Origin: CAWBRT01 sp050015355
Lineage (GTDB): Bacteria; Acidobacteriota; Terriglobia; Terriglobales; Acidobacteriaceae
Assembly: GCA_050015355.1 (NCBI GenBank)
Contig: JBEKBO010000019.1
Location: 1-53,623, forward strand
Reading direction: 5' to 3'
Length of the DNA stretch: 53,623 nt
The first letter of the stretch is position 1. Each line of letters begins with the position of its first letter. Shown piece after piece: positions 16,784-25,831 of this stretch. The position numbers and the translations under genes were made by a program. The notes under the pieces were generated by a model. That model saw only the letters and a list, made by a program, of their open reading frames with translations, made no database searches and had not been told where the DNA came from.

Positions 16784-16921
16784 CGGGAATGGCGCACCAA
16801 GGCCATCCCCGCCGCTTTGCTAGCTATGAGAGGCGAAATCAGCAACTCTGGTTGTTTTTGTTAGGAATTTATGTCGGCTTTGGAGCGGTTCCCCTGACGG
16901 TATGCCAGATTCCCGAAAGAA

Positions 16922-17083
16922 TGTCATGGCGACCGGAGCGCGGAGCGTCTGTGGCCGGAGCGGTCAGGCTGCGTACCCGAGATTCCATTCGAGAAGCAAG
17001 AAGCTGTTCGGGCGCGGAGTGGAGCCACCCTTTGTTTCTCGGCAGCAAGAACAAAAGGTGGCTCGACTTCGCTCGCCATGACA
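16922..17083. repeat. Family E palindromic repeat with internal insertion
   Basis: Same ends as the 8223 copy (TGTCATGGCGACCGGAGCG and CTTCGCTCGCCATGACA), but about 75 extra bases sit after the left GGAGCG and before GCGGAGTGGAGCCACC. The inserted bases have no match elsewhere in the window that I could see. Confidence 0.8.
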
Positions 17084-17128
17084 GCCCGAGTTTGTGTCGG
17101 GATATACCTACCGGAGCGGCGACCGAGG

Positions 17129-18523
17129 TTATCGGGCTTTGCGCTCCTCGCCCAACTTCACCGCATTCGACGGCTGCGACTTGTAGGCCGCGAGCACGCG
17201 GTCAATCATCTCGCCGGAAACGCCGAGGTAGTTCGCCGGGTCGGTAAGCTTCGCCAGAGCCGCCCGGTCGACATGCCGCGAGATTTCTGGATTCTCCGCC
17301 AGCAGATCGAGCAGCGGACGCCCCGAGGCAATTCCGGCGCGGCAGATTTCCTGGACGAGATCGTGAGCGCGCTGGCGACCGAGGTACGGTCCCAGTCCCA
17401 TCATCACTGCCTCGGCAACAATCATGCCGCCGGTCAGGTCGAGATTCTTACGCATCCGTGCCGGATCAACCTGCAGGCCGGAGATCAGCGAGCGAGCATG
17501 CGCAAGCGCCCCCGAGGCTAGCAGAAATATCTCCGGAACCACGATCCATTCGATCTCCCACGGCCCGTTCGAGCGCTCGTGCTCCGCCACCATCGCGTCC
17601 AGCAGCGCGGCCACATGCTGGCGAACCACCCCTGTGCAGGCAAGAATGTAGCTGGTGGAGACGGGGTTCCGCTTCTGCGGCATGGTGCTGCTGGAGCCGC
17701 GTCCCGGAGTGAACGACTCGGAAACCTCCTGCACTTCGGTCTGCGCCATCAGGTTGACGTCGGTGGCGATTTTGCCGAGCGTGCCGGTGACGAGCCCGAG
17801 GAAGCAGCCGATTTCCGCGAAGCGGTCCCGCATGCTGTGCCAGGCGATTTCGGCTTGCCCCAAACCGAGTTCCACCATCAACACTTCCTGCACGCGCAGT
17901 CCATCTTTGCCCAGCGAGGCGAGGGTACCCGCCGCGCCTGCAAACTGGCCGACCAGGACACGCGCCCGCAGCTCCCGCAAGCGCGCGCGATGCCGCCCGA
18001 AAGTCGCGAGCAGCACTGCCATTTTGAGGCCAAAGCTGATGGGAACGGCCTGCTGCGTCTTGGTGCGCCCAGCCATTGGCGTGTCCCTGAAGCGTTCGGC
18101 GAGCGCGGCAAGCGAATCGGAAATCGCCACCAGGTCTTGCTCCACCAGGTTCAGGGCATCGCGAACCTGCATGATGGTTGCGGTATCGATGATGTCTTGC
18201 GTTGTCGTGCCCCAATGGCACCACTCACCCAGACCGCCGGAGCAAAGCCCCACCAGTTGCTGCACGACGGGAAGCACGGGATGGCCGATGGCGTCGATCT
18301 GCTTTTTCAGCCTCACCATGTCAATCTGCTCGACGAAGCAGTGACGGCGGATTTCCTCAGCCGCCTCCTGGGGAATGATTCCCAGGCGCGCCTGCACGCG
18401 GGCCAGTGCCCCCTCGATGTCGAGATAGTACTGAATGCGGCGTTCATCGCAGAAGACGGCGCGCATGGCCGGGTTGCTGAAGAGATCGCCAAAGAGAGCG
18501 GAGTCGATGATTGTGGCAGGCAC
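17129..18523 (-). CDS. Fumarase/aspartase superfamily lyase (3-carboxy-muconate cycloisomerase / adenylosuccinate lyase type)
   Basis: A 464-residue enzyme of the fumarase/aspartase superfamily. The TTTQDIIDTA segment near 105 and the signature loop GSSSTMPQKRNP (about 276-287) are both present. The length (about 450) and the helical C-terminus fit PcaB-type 3-carboxy-cis,cis-muconate cycloisomerases as well as PurB-like paralogues. Because a LigI-like lactonase follows immediately downstream in the same direction upstream in the operon, and an exporter or importer is divergent, a catabolic role in aromatic or dicarboxylate breakdown is the better guess. The gap between the two genes is about 70 bases. 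Confidence 0.82.
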   Translation of the reverse strand: MPATIIDSALFGDLFSNPAMRAVFCDERRIQYYLDIEGALARVQARLGIIPQEAAEEIRRHCFVEQIDMVRLKKQIDAIGHPVLPVVQQLVGLCSGGLGEWCHWGTTTQDIIDTATIMQVRDALNLVEQDLVAISDSLAALAERFRDTPMAGRTKTQQAVPISFGLKMAVLLATFGRHRARLRELRARVLVGQFAGAAGTLASLGKDGLRVQEVLMVELGLGQAEIAWHSMRDRFAEIGCFLGLVTGTLGKIATDVNLMAQTEVQEVSESFTPGRGSSSTMPQKRNPVSTSYILACTGVVRQHVAALLDAMVAEHERSNGPWEIEWIVVPEIFLLASGALAHARSLISGLQVDPARMRKNLDLTGGMIVAEAVMMGLGPYLGRQRAHDLVQEICRAGIASGRPLLDLLAENPEISRHVDRAALAKLTDPANYLGVSGEMIDRVLAAYKSQPSNAVKLGEERKAR

Positions 18524-18593
18524 GTTTATTCCTCTCTAAGTTGCGGCCGAGACCGGCGCTGACCTCGCGGCCGGGTCGGGGAGAATCAAGTCG

Positions 18594-19484
18594 TTAAGAC
18601 GAAGACGGAAAGTCATACAGCTTCGCGGGGTTTTCGACCAGGATGCGGTGTCTGATTTCCGGGTCGGGAGCCCACATGGAGAGAATGTCCAGCAGACCGG
18701 CATCGACCGGCATTTCGCCTCGCGCGGTCGTGTGCGGCCAGTCGCTTCCCCATACCGTCCGCTCGGGGCCGGCCTCCACCAGTGCCTGCGCAAACGGAAT
18801 CACGTCCTCGTAAGGAAAAGTTTTGTCTGACGCAAAATACGCGCCCGACAGCTTCACCCAGCAGTTGCCTTCGCGCACGAATGATAGCAGCGCTTGGAAT
18901 CCGGGATGCGCCAGCCCGCAGTGCGCCGGCACACGGCCCATGTGGTCGATGACGACCGGCAGGGGCAGTTTCCGCAGTACCGGTATTACGTCTTCGAGCT
19001 GATGCCCCTCCACCAACACTTGCATGTGCCAGCCAAAGGGAGCGATCAACTTCGCTACGCCACCCATATCCTGAAGTGAAACCCCTCCCTTATGCCAAGC
19101 CGTAGCCCGCACGCCACGAAAGCCCGCGTCGTGCAAACGCTGCACCTCCTGCCGGGTCGTATCGGCGCCGATCACCGCAATCCCATGCCACTTGCCGCCG
19201 GATTGCGCCAGGGCATCATGGGTGCAGCGGTTGTCCACCCCGTAAAAGCTGGGCTGCACAATGACGGCCCGCCCGAGTCCGAGAGCGCTTGCCACCCGCT
19301 GGTATTCGCCTATGCTGGCTTCCACGGGCGTGTAGCTGCGTTCGGCAATCAGCGGATAAAGATCCACGGGCCCCACGATGTGCAAATGGCAATCGCACGC
19401 CAGCGGCGGCGCGGCGATGGCCGGCTTGCCTGGGTCTGGGTTGGCATGTCTGCTGACCCGCATTGCGCCTGCTTTATTTTCCAT
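18594..19484 (-). CDS. LigI-like amidohydrolase (2-pyrone-4,6-dicarboxylate lactonase family)
   Basis: A 296-residue amidohydrolase-2 protein. DCHLH (31-35) gives the metal-binding HxH, followed by VGP, RSYTPVEA and the family-typical VQPSFYGVDNR; VIDHMGR and VWGSDWPHT carry further metal or catalytic residues (His, Asp). This pattern is that of LigI, which opens the pyrone-dicarboxylate lactone in lignin-derived aromatic breakdown. ATG 19484 is chosen because GAGG lies six bases upstream and the open frame beyond it shows no homology. It is cotranscribed with the PcaB/PurB-type lyase. Confidence 0.85.
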   Translation of the reverse strand: MENKAGAMRVSRHANPDPGKPAIAAPPLACDCHLHIVGPVDLYPLIAERSYTPVEASIGEYQRVASALGLGRAVIVQPSFYGVDNRCTHDALAQSGGKWHGIAVIGADTTRQEVQRLHDAGFRGVRATAWHKGGVSLQDMGGVAKLIAPFGWHMQVLVEGHQLEDVIPVLRKLPLPVVIDHMGRVPAHCGLAHPGFQALLSFVREGNCWVKLSGAYFASDKTFPYEDVIPFAQALVEAGPERTVWGSDWPHTTARGEMPVDAGLLDILSMWAPDPEIRHRILVENPAKLYDFPSSS

Positions 19485-19765
19485 CTCGATCCTCGATTCC
19501 TTATTCTTGGCTGCACTCCGCGCGACCCGTTGGTGCGACCGCTGTGTCGCGGCACACTTTAGCGCCGATGAGCCGACCGCGCCAATACTATTCGGCGAAT
19601 AATCGATATTCCAGACAGAACGATCCCTGAAGCCGCGTTGGCTGCGGCGGCTCCGACGGCGGCCAAAACGGTCGCCAGAAGCCGATTCGCTACAATAGCA
19701 ATTCCCGTGGCGAGATGTTGCCGCCAGACTGGCAAGTCCAAATGCTTTCGTTTCACGAATGCAAG

Positions 19766-20965
19766 ATGAGAGTCCGGATTTCAAAAGATACTTTGATTGC
19801 CGTCGTATTGCTTTGGATCTGCGGCACGGGCTTGCGGCTCACCATCCTGGCGGTCCCGCCCCTGCTGCCGCTGATTCGCTCCGACCTGCATCTGTCGGCA
19901 ACTGCGGTCGGCCTGCTGATTAGTTTGCCGGTAGCGTTGTTCTCCCTAGCCGCTCTGCCCGGCTCGCTGTTGATCGCCCGCCTGGGGACCCTGCGGACGC
20001 TTGTTGGCGGGCTGCTGATCGTGGCTCTCGGTGCCGCACTGCGCGGCGTGAGCCCTAACACGGCAACTTTGTTCGGCGCCACCGCGATCATGGGCTGCGG
20101 TGTGGCAATCATGCAACCGTCGATGCCAGTCATTGTGCGCCAGTGGTTGCCGGCTCACGTCGGCTTTGGCACGGCGACATACTCGAACGGGCTTATGATG
20201 GGCCAGCTTCTGCCCACACTTATCACCCTCCCCCTGCTTCTGCCTTGGCTGCACGGCAACTGGCGGCTGTCTCTGGCAATGTGGTCGGTGCCGGTGGCCT
20301 TGACGGCGGTCATCGTCGTATTGCTGGCGCCGCGCCCAACCGGCACGCCCGCACAAATGAACGCCGGGAACAGCTTTTCGACTGCCCCGGCAAAGTGGTG
20401 GCCGGACTGGAGAAACAGCCTGGTCTGGCGGCTGGGAATCATGTTTGGCAGCATCAACGCGGCTTACTTCGCCGCCAACGCGTTTCTTCCCGTGTATCTG
20501 GTGGACGCCGCGCGACCGGACCTGGTGAGCAGGGCGGTGACCGCGCTGAATTTCGGGCAGCTTCCGGGCTCGTTTCTGCTGCTGATCTTCGCCGGCAGGC
20601 TGGAACGCCGGGTGTGGCCCTATATCGCCGCTGGATCGCTTGAACTAGTCAGTGTGCTCGGCCTTGTTTTCGCCGTCGGCAAGTGGACGGTCGTGTGGGC
20701 CGGCCTGTTGAGCTTCTGCAGCGGCTCGGCCCTGATTCTGGGACTGAGCCTGCCGCCGCTGCTGAGCGCGCCGGGCGACGTTGCCCGCACTTCGGCGGCC
20801 ATGTTCACCGTGAGCTACGGAGGAGCGGTCATCGTCGCTCTCATCAGCGGCGCAGCATGGGATCTGGGGGGAAATCCTCGCCTGGCATTTGTACCGATTG
20901 GCCTGTGCGCCATCCTGCTGGTGGTTTCGGCGATGGTCCTGCGCCATAAGCGCGAGCTTCTTTGA
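19766..20965 (+). CDS. MFS transporter, CynX/NimT type
   Basis: A 399-residue (from ATG 19766) major facilitator with 12 hydrophobic segments. RLTILAVPPLLPLIRSDLHLS near the N-terminus matches the cyanate/nitroimidazole transporter subfamily pattern. Starts at 19715 or 19742 are also open; none has a good Shine-Dalgarno. It is divergent from the LigI-like gene, sharing an intergenic region of about 280 bases, and may carry the substrate of that pathway (inference). Confidence 0.87.
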   Translation: MRVRISKDTLIAVVLLWICGTGLRLTILAVPPLLPLIRSDLHLSATAVGLLISLPVALFSLAALPGSLLIARLGTLRTLVGGLLIVALGAALRGVSPNTATLFGATAIMGCGVAIMQPSMPVIVRQWLPAHVGFGTATYSNGLMMGQLLPTLITLPLLLPWLHGNWRLSLAMWSVPVALTAVIVVLLAPRPTGTPAQMNAGNSFSTAPAKWWPDWRNSLVWRLGIMFGSINAAYFAANAFLPVYLVDAARPDLVSRAVTALNFGQLPGSFLLLIFAGRLERRVWPYIAAGSLELVSVLGLVFAVGKWTVVWAGLLSFCSGSALILGLSLPPLLSAPGDVARTSAAMFTVSYGGAVIVALISGAAWDLGGNPRLAFVPIGLCAILLVVSAMVLRHKRELL

Positions 20966-21029
20966 CGCCGGACAACGGGGCTGCGAGCTTCGCTTAGAGT
21001 TTCGAGGGAATGGCAAAGAGGGTTGGTTC

Positions 21030-21096
21030 CGCAAGTCCGCCGTTGGCTTGTTGGGGGTGGAAGCCGGGGTCCCCGGCGAGCCCGCTCGCTGGGGTG
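21030..21096. repeat. One partial and one full family A hairpin
   Basis: A truncated unit (GCAAGTCCGCCGTTGGCTTG, TTGGGGGTGG) is followed at 21066-21096 by a complete short copy with stem GCGAG/CTCGC. They lie just after the MFS gene. Confidence 0.8.
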
Positions 21097-21112
21097 ATTC
21101 GTCTGCACGTCA

Positions 21113-21150
21113 GAAAGGAAAGGCCACGCGCGCGGCGTGGCCTCGGTTTG
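21113..21150. terminator. Possible bidirectional terminator
   Basis: GGCCACGC, a short GC loop, GCGTGGCC (21122-21142). The minus-strand tail is TTTCCTTTCT, suited to ending the monooxygenase-like gene; the plus-strand tail TCGGTTTGGCTTTC is poorer but could serve the MFS gene. Confidence 0.6.
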
Positions 21151-21176
21151 GCTTTCGACGGATGGTCGTTGCCGCT

Positions 21177-21497
21177 CTATGCGGCTTTGGTAGTGATCTG
21201 GTGCGAGGTGGAAAGCGCAACATCGTAGGTCTCGACCTGGGGATCGGCCGTGCACAAGTTGCGAATCGTTTCGGTTACCTTGGGAAACTGCTCGCGCTGA
21301 TAACGCTCGCCGTCCTGGCGGCTGTTCCAGAAACTTATCGCCAGCACGCGGTTCGGATCGGATTGCGAGATCAGTACGATTTCGTCCTTGAAGCCTTGCA
21401 GCTTCCTCATAATGGGCAGCACTTTGTCTTCAACCGTCTGGCAGAGCTCTTTCGCTTTGCCCGGTTTGCATGTGCATTCAACGACGCGTGTAAACAT
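21177..21497 (-). CDS. Antibiotic biosynthesis monooxygenase (ABM)-fold protein
   Basis: A 106-residue small protein with the ferredoxin-like ABM pattern: RVVECTCKPGKAKEL, GFKDEIVLIS, VLAISFWNSRQDGERY, ending in QVETYDVA. The ATG at 21497 has AAGGAG seven bases upstream, so the longer open frame is not used. ABM proteins include heme-degrading and quinol monooxygenases and stress-response dimers; the key residues for any one of these are not evident. It is convergent with the MFS gene and divergent from the AAA+ gene. Confidence 0.75.
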   Translation of the reverse strand: MFTRVVECTCKPGKAKELCQTVEDKVLPIMRKLQGFKDEIVLISQSDPNRVLAISFWNSRQDGERYQREQFPKVTETIRNLCTADPQVETYDVALSTSHQITTKAA

Positions 21498-21727
21498 AAG
21501 CAGCTCCTTTTTTCGCTGGCTTCCCGGCAATCTTGCGCTCGCACTTGCCGGAATCGAGGGTTGGCAAAGGGGAAGGTGTTTTTTAGGTCAAGCAAACAAG
21601 CGTGCAGCCTAGCGCGAAAGCAGAGCCGCTTCAAGCACAAACCAGAGCAGCAGCCGGATCGATCAAGCAGCTTGCGTTTCGTTTCCCAGAGCACATGGAT
21701 TCGCCGGCGGTATACTGGGGCGACAAT

Positions 21728-23362
21728 ATGGCTGAAGTCCTGGAACGACTCAAAATATTGATCAATTCCTCCACGCCCATCGTGGTCATGGAAACCGTGG
21801 AGGAAGTGCGTGCCGTAGCTTTCGTGCGCTCCGCCTGTGCCGAGCTTGGCCTGCCCACATTTGAATGGACGATTGCCGACGGGCTGGTCCGCTCGGGCAG
21901 CAACGCCGCTGTGGGTCTGCCCGGGGCAGCCGCATCGCTCCCTCTTGCTCAGTCCGGCCCGAGTCTGGCGGCGAGGGATGCGGCCCTGAACCGCGACTCG
22001 GAACCTAACGCTCCGGCGATCTACAACACGCGCGAACCGGTACAAGCCCTGGCTACTCTGGAAAGTATGACCCTTGATGGAGTCTTCATCCTCAAAGACT
22101 TCCATCGTCATATGGAAGATGCGGTTATCGTTCGCAGATTGCGCGACGTAGGCCAGAAGTTCTCCGCCAACCGGCGCACCGTAGTCATCACCGCCCCTGC
22201 GATCACGATTCCGCCGGAGCTGACGAGCCTGGTTGAGTACCTGGAGATTCCTCTTCCCAACCAGCAGCGCCTGCACCAGATCATCGAAGAGACCTTCGCG
22301 CGCATGTCCCAGAGCTACACGCTCAAGCGCAAGCTGGATGCGGTTGGACTGGACGCCATGGCCGGTAATCTGCTGGGCCTCACCGAGGAGGAAGCCGAGC
22401 GAGCGGTTTCGCAAGCGCTGGTGGCGCGCTACGCGCTTTCGCCCGAGGCAGTGACCGATGTTCTCGAGGCAAAGAAAGAGTTGTTGCGTCACTCCGGCAT
22501 GCTTCAGTTTGTCGACGTCTCGGAGACGATGGCCAGCATCGGCGGACTGGAAAACCTCAAGCGCTGGCTGGCACAACGCCGTGGAGCTTGGGACGAAGCT
22601 GCGCGCGCCTTCGGGCTCGAGCCGCCACGCGGCATGGTCGTCCTGGGGGTGCAGGGCTGCGGCAAAAGCATGTGCGCTCGCGCCGTTGCCGGCGAATGGA
22701 AGCTGCCTCTGGTGAAGTTCGACAGCTCTGCCGTGTTCGACAAGTACATCGGCGAAACCGAAAAGCGAATCCAGAAAGTATTCCAGGTCGCCGAGAGTTT
22801 GTCCCCGTGCGTGCTATGGATCGATGAACTGGAGAAGGTTTTCGCAGGGAGCGGACCTGATTCGGCTTCGGTTGATGCCGGCGTCTCGTCGCGCATCCTG
22901 GCGGCGTTTCTCTCCTGGATGCAGGACCGAAAGGCCCCGGTGTTCGTTGCCGCCACTTGCAACAACGTAACTGCGCTCCCTCCCGAGCTCATCCGCAAGG
23001 GACGCTTCGATGAGCTGTTCTTCGTAGACCTGCCCAATCAGGCCGAGCGCAAAGCCATCCTTGCGATTCAATTGGCGCGCCGCAAACACAACCCGGCCGA
23101 GTTCGACCTGGAGCAGATAGCCAGGGCCGCCGACGGTTACTCCGGGGCCGAAATCGACGCCGCCCTGCAGTCAGCCATGTATCGCTCGTTTGCCGATAAG
23201 CAGGCTCTCGCCACGCAAAGCCTGTTGCAGGCGCTTGCGGTCACGGTGCCCTTGTCTACCACCCGGGCCGAGGAGATTGAGGCGCTGCGGGAATGGGCCA
23301 GGAGCCGGGCTGTACCTGCCTCCCTGGCGGATGCAAAGGCACAAGCGATTCCCTCGAAGTAG
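21728..23362 (+). CDS. Ycf46-like AAA+ ATPase
   Basis: A 544-residue ATPase from ATG 21728. The N-terminal third (VLERLKILINSSTPIVVMET, then a strand-rich region with DGVFILKDFHRH) matches the Ycf46 pattern of a degenerate ATPase-like domain; the C-terminal AAA+ module has Walker A GVQGCGKS (307-314), Walker B VLWIDE (362-367), sensor 1 AATCNN and RKGRFDE with the arginine finger. The frame is open back to a GTG at 21602; ATG 21728 is chosen because homologues begin near MAEVLERL. A TATACT hexamer at 21711 could be a -10 box. Ycf46-type proteins have been tied to stress and carbon regulation; no function is assured here. Confidence 0.82.
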   Translation: MAEVLERLKILINSSTPIVVMETVEEVRAVAFVRSACAELGLPTFEWTIADGLVRSGSNAAVGLPGAAASLPLAQSGPSLAARDAALNRDSEPNAPAIYNTREPVQALATLESMTLDGVFILKDFHRHMEDAVIVRRLRDVGQKFSANRRTVVITAPAITIPPELTSLVEYLEIPLPNQQRLHQIIEETFARMSQSYTLKRKLDAVGLDAMAGNLLGLTEEEAERAVSQALVARYALSPEAVTDVLEAKKELLRHSGMLQFVDVSETMASIGGLENLKRWLAQRRGAWDEAARAFGLEPPRGMVVLGVQGCGKSMCARAVAGEWKLPLVKFDSSAVFDKYIGETEKRIQKVFQVAESLSPCVLWIDELEKVFAGSGPDSASVDAGVSSRILAAFLSWMQDRKAPVFVAATCNNVTALPPELIRKGRFDELFFVDLPNQAERKAILAIQLARRKHNPAEFDLEQIARAADGYSGAEIDAALQSAMYRSFADKQALATQSLLQALAVTVPLSTTRAEEIEALREWARSRAVPASLADAKAQAIPSK

Positions 23363-23437
23363 GTCGAAGCCGGGGATGGGAGACGGGTGGCGACGATTTC
23401 GCGGGGCGCGTTGTCGTCGCCAAACCCGAGCAGCCGG

Positions 23438-24688
23438 TCACTCAACCCGAAATCGCGGGGGCGGGTGCACGTCCAGCCGGCCTTTCGTCTCCTGGTGGTC
23501 CTTCATCTTGGTGATGTGGACTTCGAAGTTCATCTTCGGAAGCAGCGAGGTAAGGGTAAAGACCCGGTAGCCGTCGCCCGTGACGTCTGCCCGGCTGAAC
23601 ACTCCGGCCTCTGTCTCGACGACTTCTTTTTCACCGCCCAGTGCGTCGATAAACTGCTGTGCGCTCTTTGCGCTCACCGTCGACTGCGAGACTTTGGTCG
23701 CTCCGGACGTAACTGCCTCGGCGGCGTAGGAGCGAACCAGCTTGGGCCAGTATTTTTCCAGCAGCTCGGTGCTGCCGAAAATGTCAGCCCACATGACTTC
23801 GCCGTTGACGGCGACGACGACCCCGACGGCTTTCTTCTGCTTCAGGTGGCGCAGCACCGCTTCGTAATCCTGTGTAATGGGAGCTGCCACGCGGTCCACT
23901 CTCTCCTGCACGTTTTCGTCCGCCATTACCCTGGCGTAAGAGGTCGTGTCGGCCGCCGCGGGAGCCATCGGGACGCTGGCGCTCATACGGCCGGATTTTT
24001 CGCGGACCTGGGCCCATACCATTGCCTGGCTCTTGGCGGCCATCGCCGGGCGCCGGACGCTGGGCTGCGCCATCTGCGACTTCATCGAGCCGAAGTTGTT
24101 GCTGCTGCCAACCCAGCGGCCCGGTTCGACGCAGAAGACACCAAGGTCCACCGCGTCAGGCCCGGGCGGTATGATCCGGTCTGCCGCGATGACTCGATCC
24201 TGTTTGCCGCCGGTAACAATTTCTCCGGCGAGCAGAAGCAACGGGCGACCTGATTTGTTGTAAAGGGCGAGCCGATTGACTTCCGCGCCACCACCGACGG
24301 GCCGTGTCGATCCCGGACGCACCATGCCCGCCGTTTGCCCTTGCTCGCTTACCACGACCGTTCCCGCGCGAATCCCCTCATCGAGAGTGATGAATTGCGC
24401 GGTTTCATGGTTGGTGTCCGCCGTCACCGGGAAAATCGTCAGATTGCCGCTCGTGATCGGCTCCAATACGCTGTAGCCGGCGGCTGCCGGCGAACCTGAG
24501 CGCTGCCCGTGTCCATCCTTGTGCTGTCCCGCAACTTGCAGGCAGGTCATTGAAATCAACAGCAGAATCGCGACCAGACCGGAATCGCGGAAGATATACC
24601 TCAGAAGAGAGCCGGGCGTTAAAGCCCGGCCGTGATACTTAGAAAAACACCAGCTCTGGAATTGCTCTCGCACCGTGCGCCTGGCCAT
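23438..24688 (-). CDS. ARPP-1-like exported protein with repeat-encoded N-terminus
   Basis: A 416-residue protein. A perfect AGGAGG six bases upstream fixes the ATG at 24688. Residues 15-38 are encoded by a family C element (24574-24645); a hydrophobic signal or anchor segment follows (VAILLLISMTCLQVAG). The main domain (about 75-190: SGNLTIFPV, EQFITL-like AQFITLDEG, NRLALYNKSGRPLLLLAGEIVTGGKQDR, DLGVFCVEPGRW) matches my recollection of the ARPP-1 domain. The C-terminal half (about 260-416) is alpha/beta with TSLLPKMNFEVHITKMKDH. Function unknown. It is divergent from the sigma-factor gene. Confidence 0.68.
   Translation of the reverse strand: MARRTVREQFQSWCFSKYHGRALTPGSLLRYIFRDSGLVAILLLISMTCLQVAGQHKDGHGQRSGSPAAAGYSVLEPITSGNLTIFPVTADTNHETAQFITLDEGIRAGTVVVSEQGQTAGMVRPGSTRPVGGGAEVNRLALYNKSGRPLLLLAGEIVTGGKQDRVIAADRIIPPGPDAVDLGVFCVEPGRWVGSSNNFGSMKSQMAQPSVRRPAMAAKSQAMVWAQVREKSGRMSASVPMAPAAADTTSYARVMADENVQERVDRVAAPITQDYEAVLRHLKQKKAVGVVVAVNGEVMWADIFGSTELLEKYWPKLVRSYAAEAVTSGATKVSQSTVSAKSAQQFIDALGGEKEVVETEAGVFSRADVTGDGYRVFTLTSLLPKMNFEVHITKMKDHQETKGRLDVHPPPRFRVE
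24574..24645. repeat. Family C element within the ARPP-1-like coding sequence
   Basis: CCGGAATCGCGGAAGATATACC, then GCCGGGC..GCCCGGC hairpin and CGTGATACTTAG. It aligns along its whole length with the reverse complement of the intergenic copy at 45240-45304. Confidence 0.8.
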
Positions 24689-24779
24689 AATGGGCCTCCT
24701 TTTGGCTACATCCTAAGAACGCCCACCCTTTGCTTTCTTGCGCGCAATCTTGCCCGGAATTTTGATAGCATCCCTACTC

Positions 24780-25709
24780 ATGTCCCCGGACGCCAATCCG
24801 GCCGGCGTTCACTCCGCCCCGCCCGACCACGGCGCTTTGCCAGAACTCCGGGGCTCCGCCGCGCTTTCCCCGGCGGTGGAAGAAGCTGCGCATCGCTTGT
24901 ACGCGCAGGCCAATGCCGGCCGGTTTGCGTTGTCGGCTCAGCAGTTTGTCGGCATCGTCGCCGCGGTTTTGGCGAAGTATGCGAGCGGCGCGGACGACGC
25001 CGAATCGCTCGCCCTGCTGGCACTCCTGCGGGCGGAGGAGTTGGCGCTGGCGCGGGCGTGCGCCGCCGGCAATGCGCCGGCATGGGACGAGTTCCTGAAC
25101 CGTTACCGCGTCAAACTCTATGACGCCGCCCTGGGCATTGCCCATGACGAAGCCACCGCCCGCGAGCTGGCCGACGGACTTTACGCCGAACTGTACGGAC
25201 TGCCGTCCGCGGATGGAGTGCGCGTCAGCAAGCTGAACTACTACATGGGACGTGGCTCGCTGGAGGGCTGGCTGCGGACGGTGCTCGCACAGGAATACGT
25301 AAATCGGTTTCGGGCACAGAAGCGTACTGTCAGCCTGGACGAGCAGATCGAATCCGGTGTCGCCTTTGCGGCAGCACCCACCGTATCAAAGGCCATGCCT
25401 GACGCGCGCCTGGAGAAGGCAACGGCATCGGCGCTCGCCGCCCTCTCCGCCGAAGAAAGATTCCTGCTCGCTGCTTACTTTCTGGATGGACAAACGTTGG
25501 CGGAGATCGGCAGCCAACTCCGGGTACACGAGTCCACCATCAGCCGTAAGCTCGACCGGCTTACTAAGAGCCTGCGGAAGAGCATTCACGGCCAACTCGT
25601 GGCCCTGGGCATGAGCCCGAGGCAGGCAGACGAGTGCCTGAATGACACTGACGTAGGCGATCTCAAAATCGATGTCCGGCAAAGTTTAGACCGGACTAGC
25701 GGAAGCTGA
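24780..25709 (+). CDS. RNA polymerase sigma-70 family factor (ECF-like)
   Basis: A 309-residue protein from ATG 24780 (a TTG at 24738 is less likely). After an N-terminal extension of about 90 residues come a region-2-like helix set (AWDEFLNRYRVKLYDAALGI ... GSLEGWLRTVLAQEYVNRFR) and a region-4 helix-turn-helix (LSAEERFLLAAYFLDGQTLAEIG, HESTISRKLDRL). It therefore probably directs transcription of a small regulon. The next gene encodes a zinc-finger anti-sigma-type membrane protein, the usual partner. Confidence 0.8.
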   Translation: MSPDANPAGVHSAPPDHGALPELRGSAALSPAVEEAAHRLYAQANAGRFALSAQQFVGIVAAVLAKYASGADDAESLALLALLRAEELALARACAAGNAPAWDEFLNRYRVKLYDAALGIAHDEATARELADGLYAELYGLPSADGVRVSKLNYYMGRGSLEGWLRTVLAQEYVNRFRAQKRTVSLDEQIESGVAFAAAPTVSKAMPDARLEKATASALAALSAEERFLLAAYFLDGQTLAEIGSQLRVHESTISRKLDRLTKSLRKSIHGQLVALGMSPRQADECLNDTDVGDLKIDVRQSLDRTSGS

Positions 25710-25725
25710 ACCTCGGAACGTAGCC

Positions 25726-25775
25726 GGGCTTTCAAGCCCGGCGGTGATATTTAGGGGTATACCGATCGTAGAAAC
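25726..25775. repeat. Family C element between the sigma and anti-sigma genes
   Basis: GCCGGGCTTTCAAGCCCGGCGGTGATATTTAGGGGTATACCGATCGTAG. The hairpin (GCCGGGC/GCCCGGC) plus GGTATACC match the copy at 45240 reversed. Confidence 0.75.
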
Positions 25776-25831
25776 GTTTTAAAGCAAGAAAGCGTCCTCC
25801 GCCCGTTCTATAAAGGAGACGATTCCGAACC

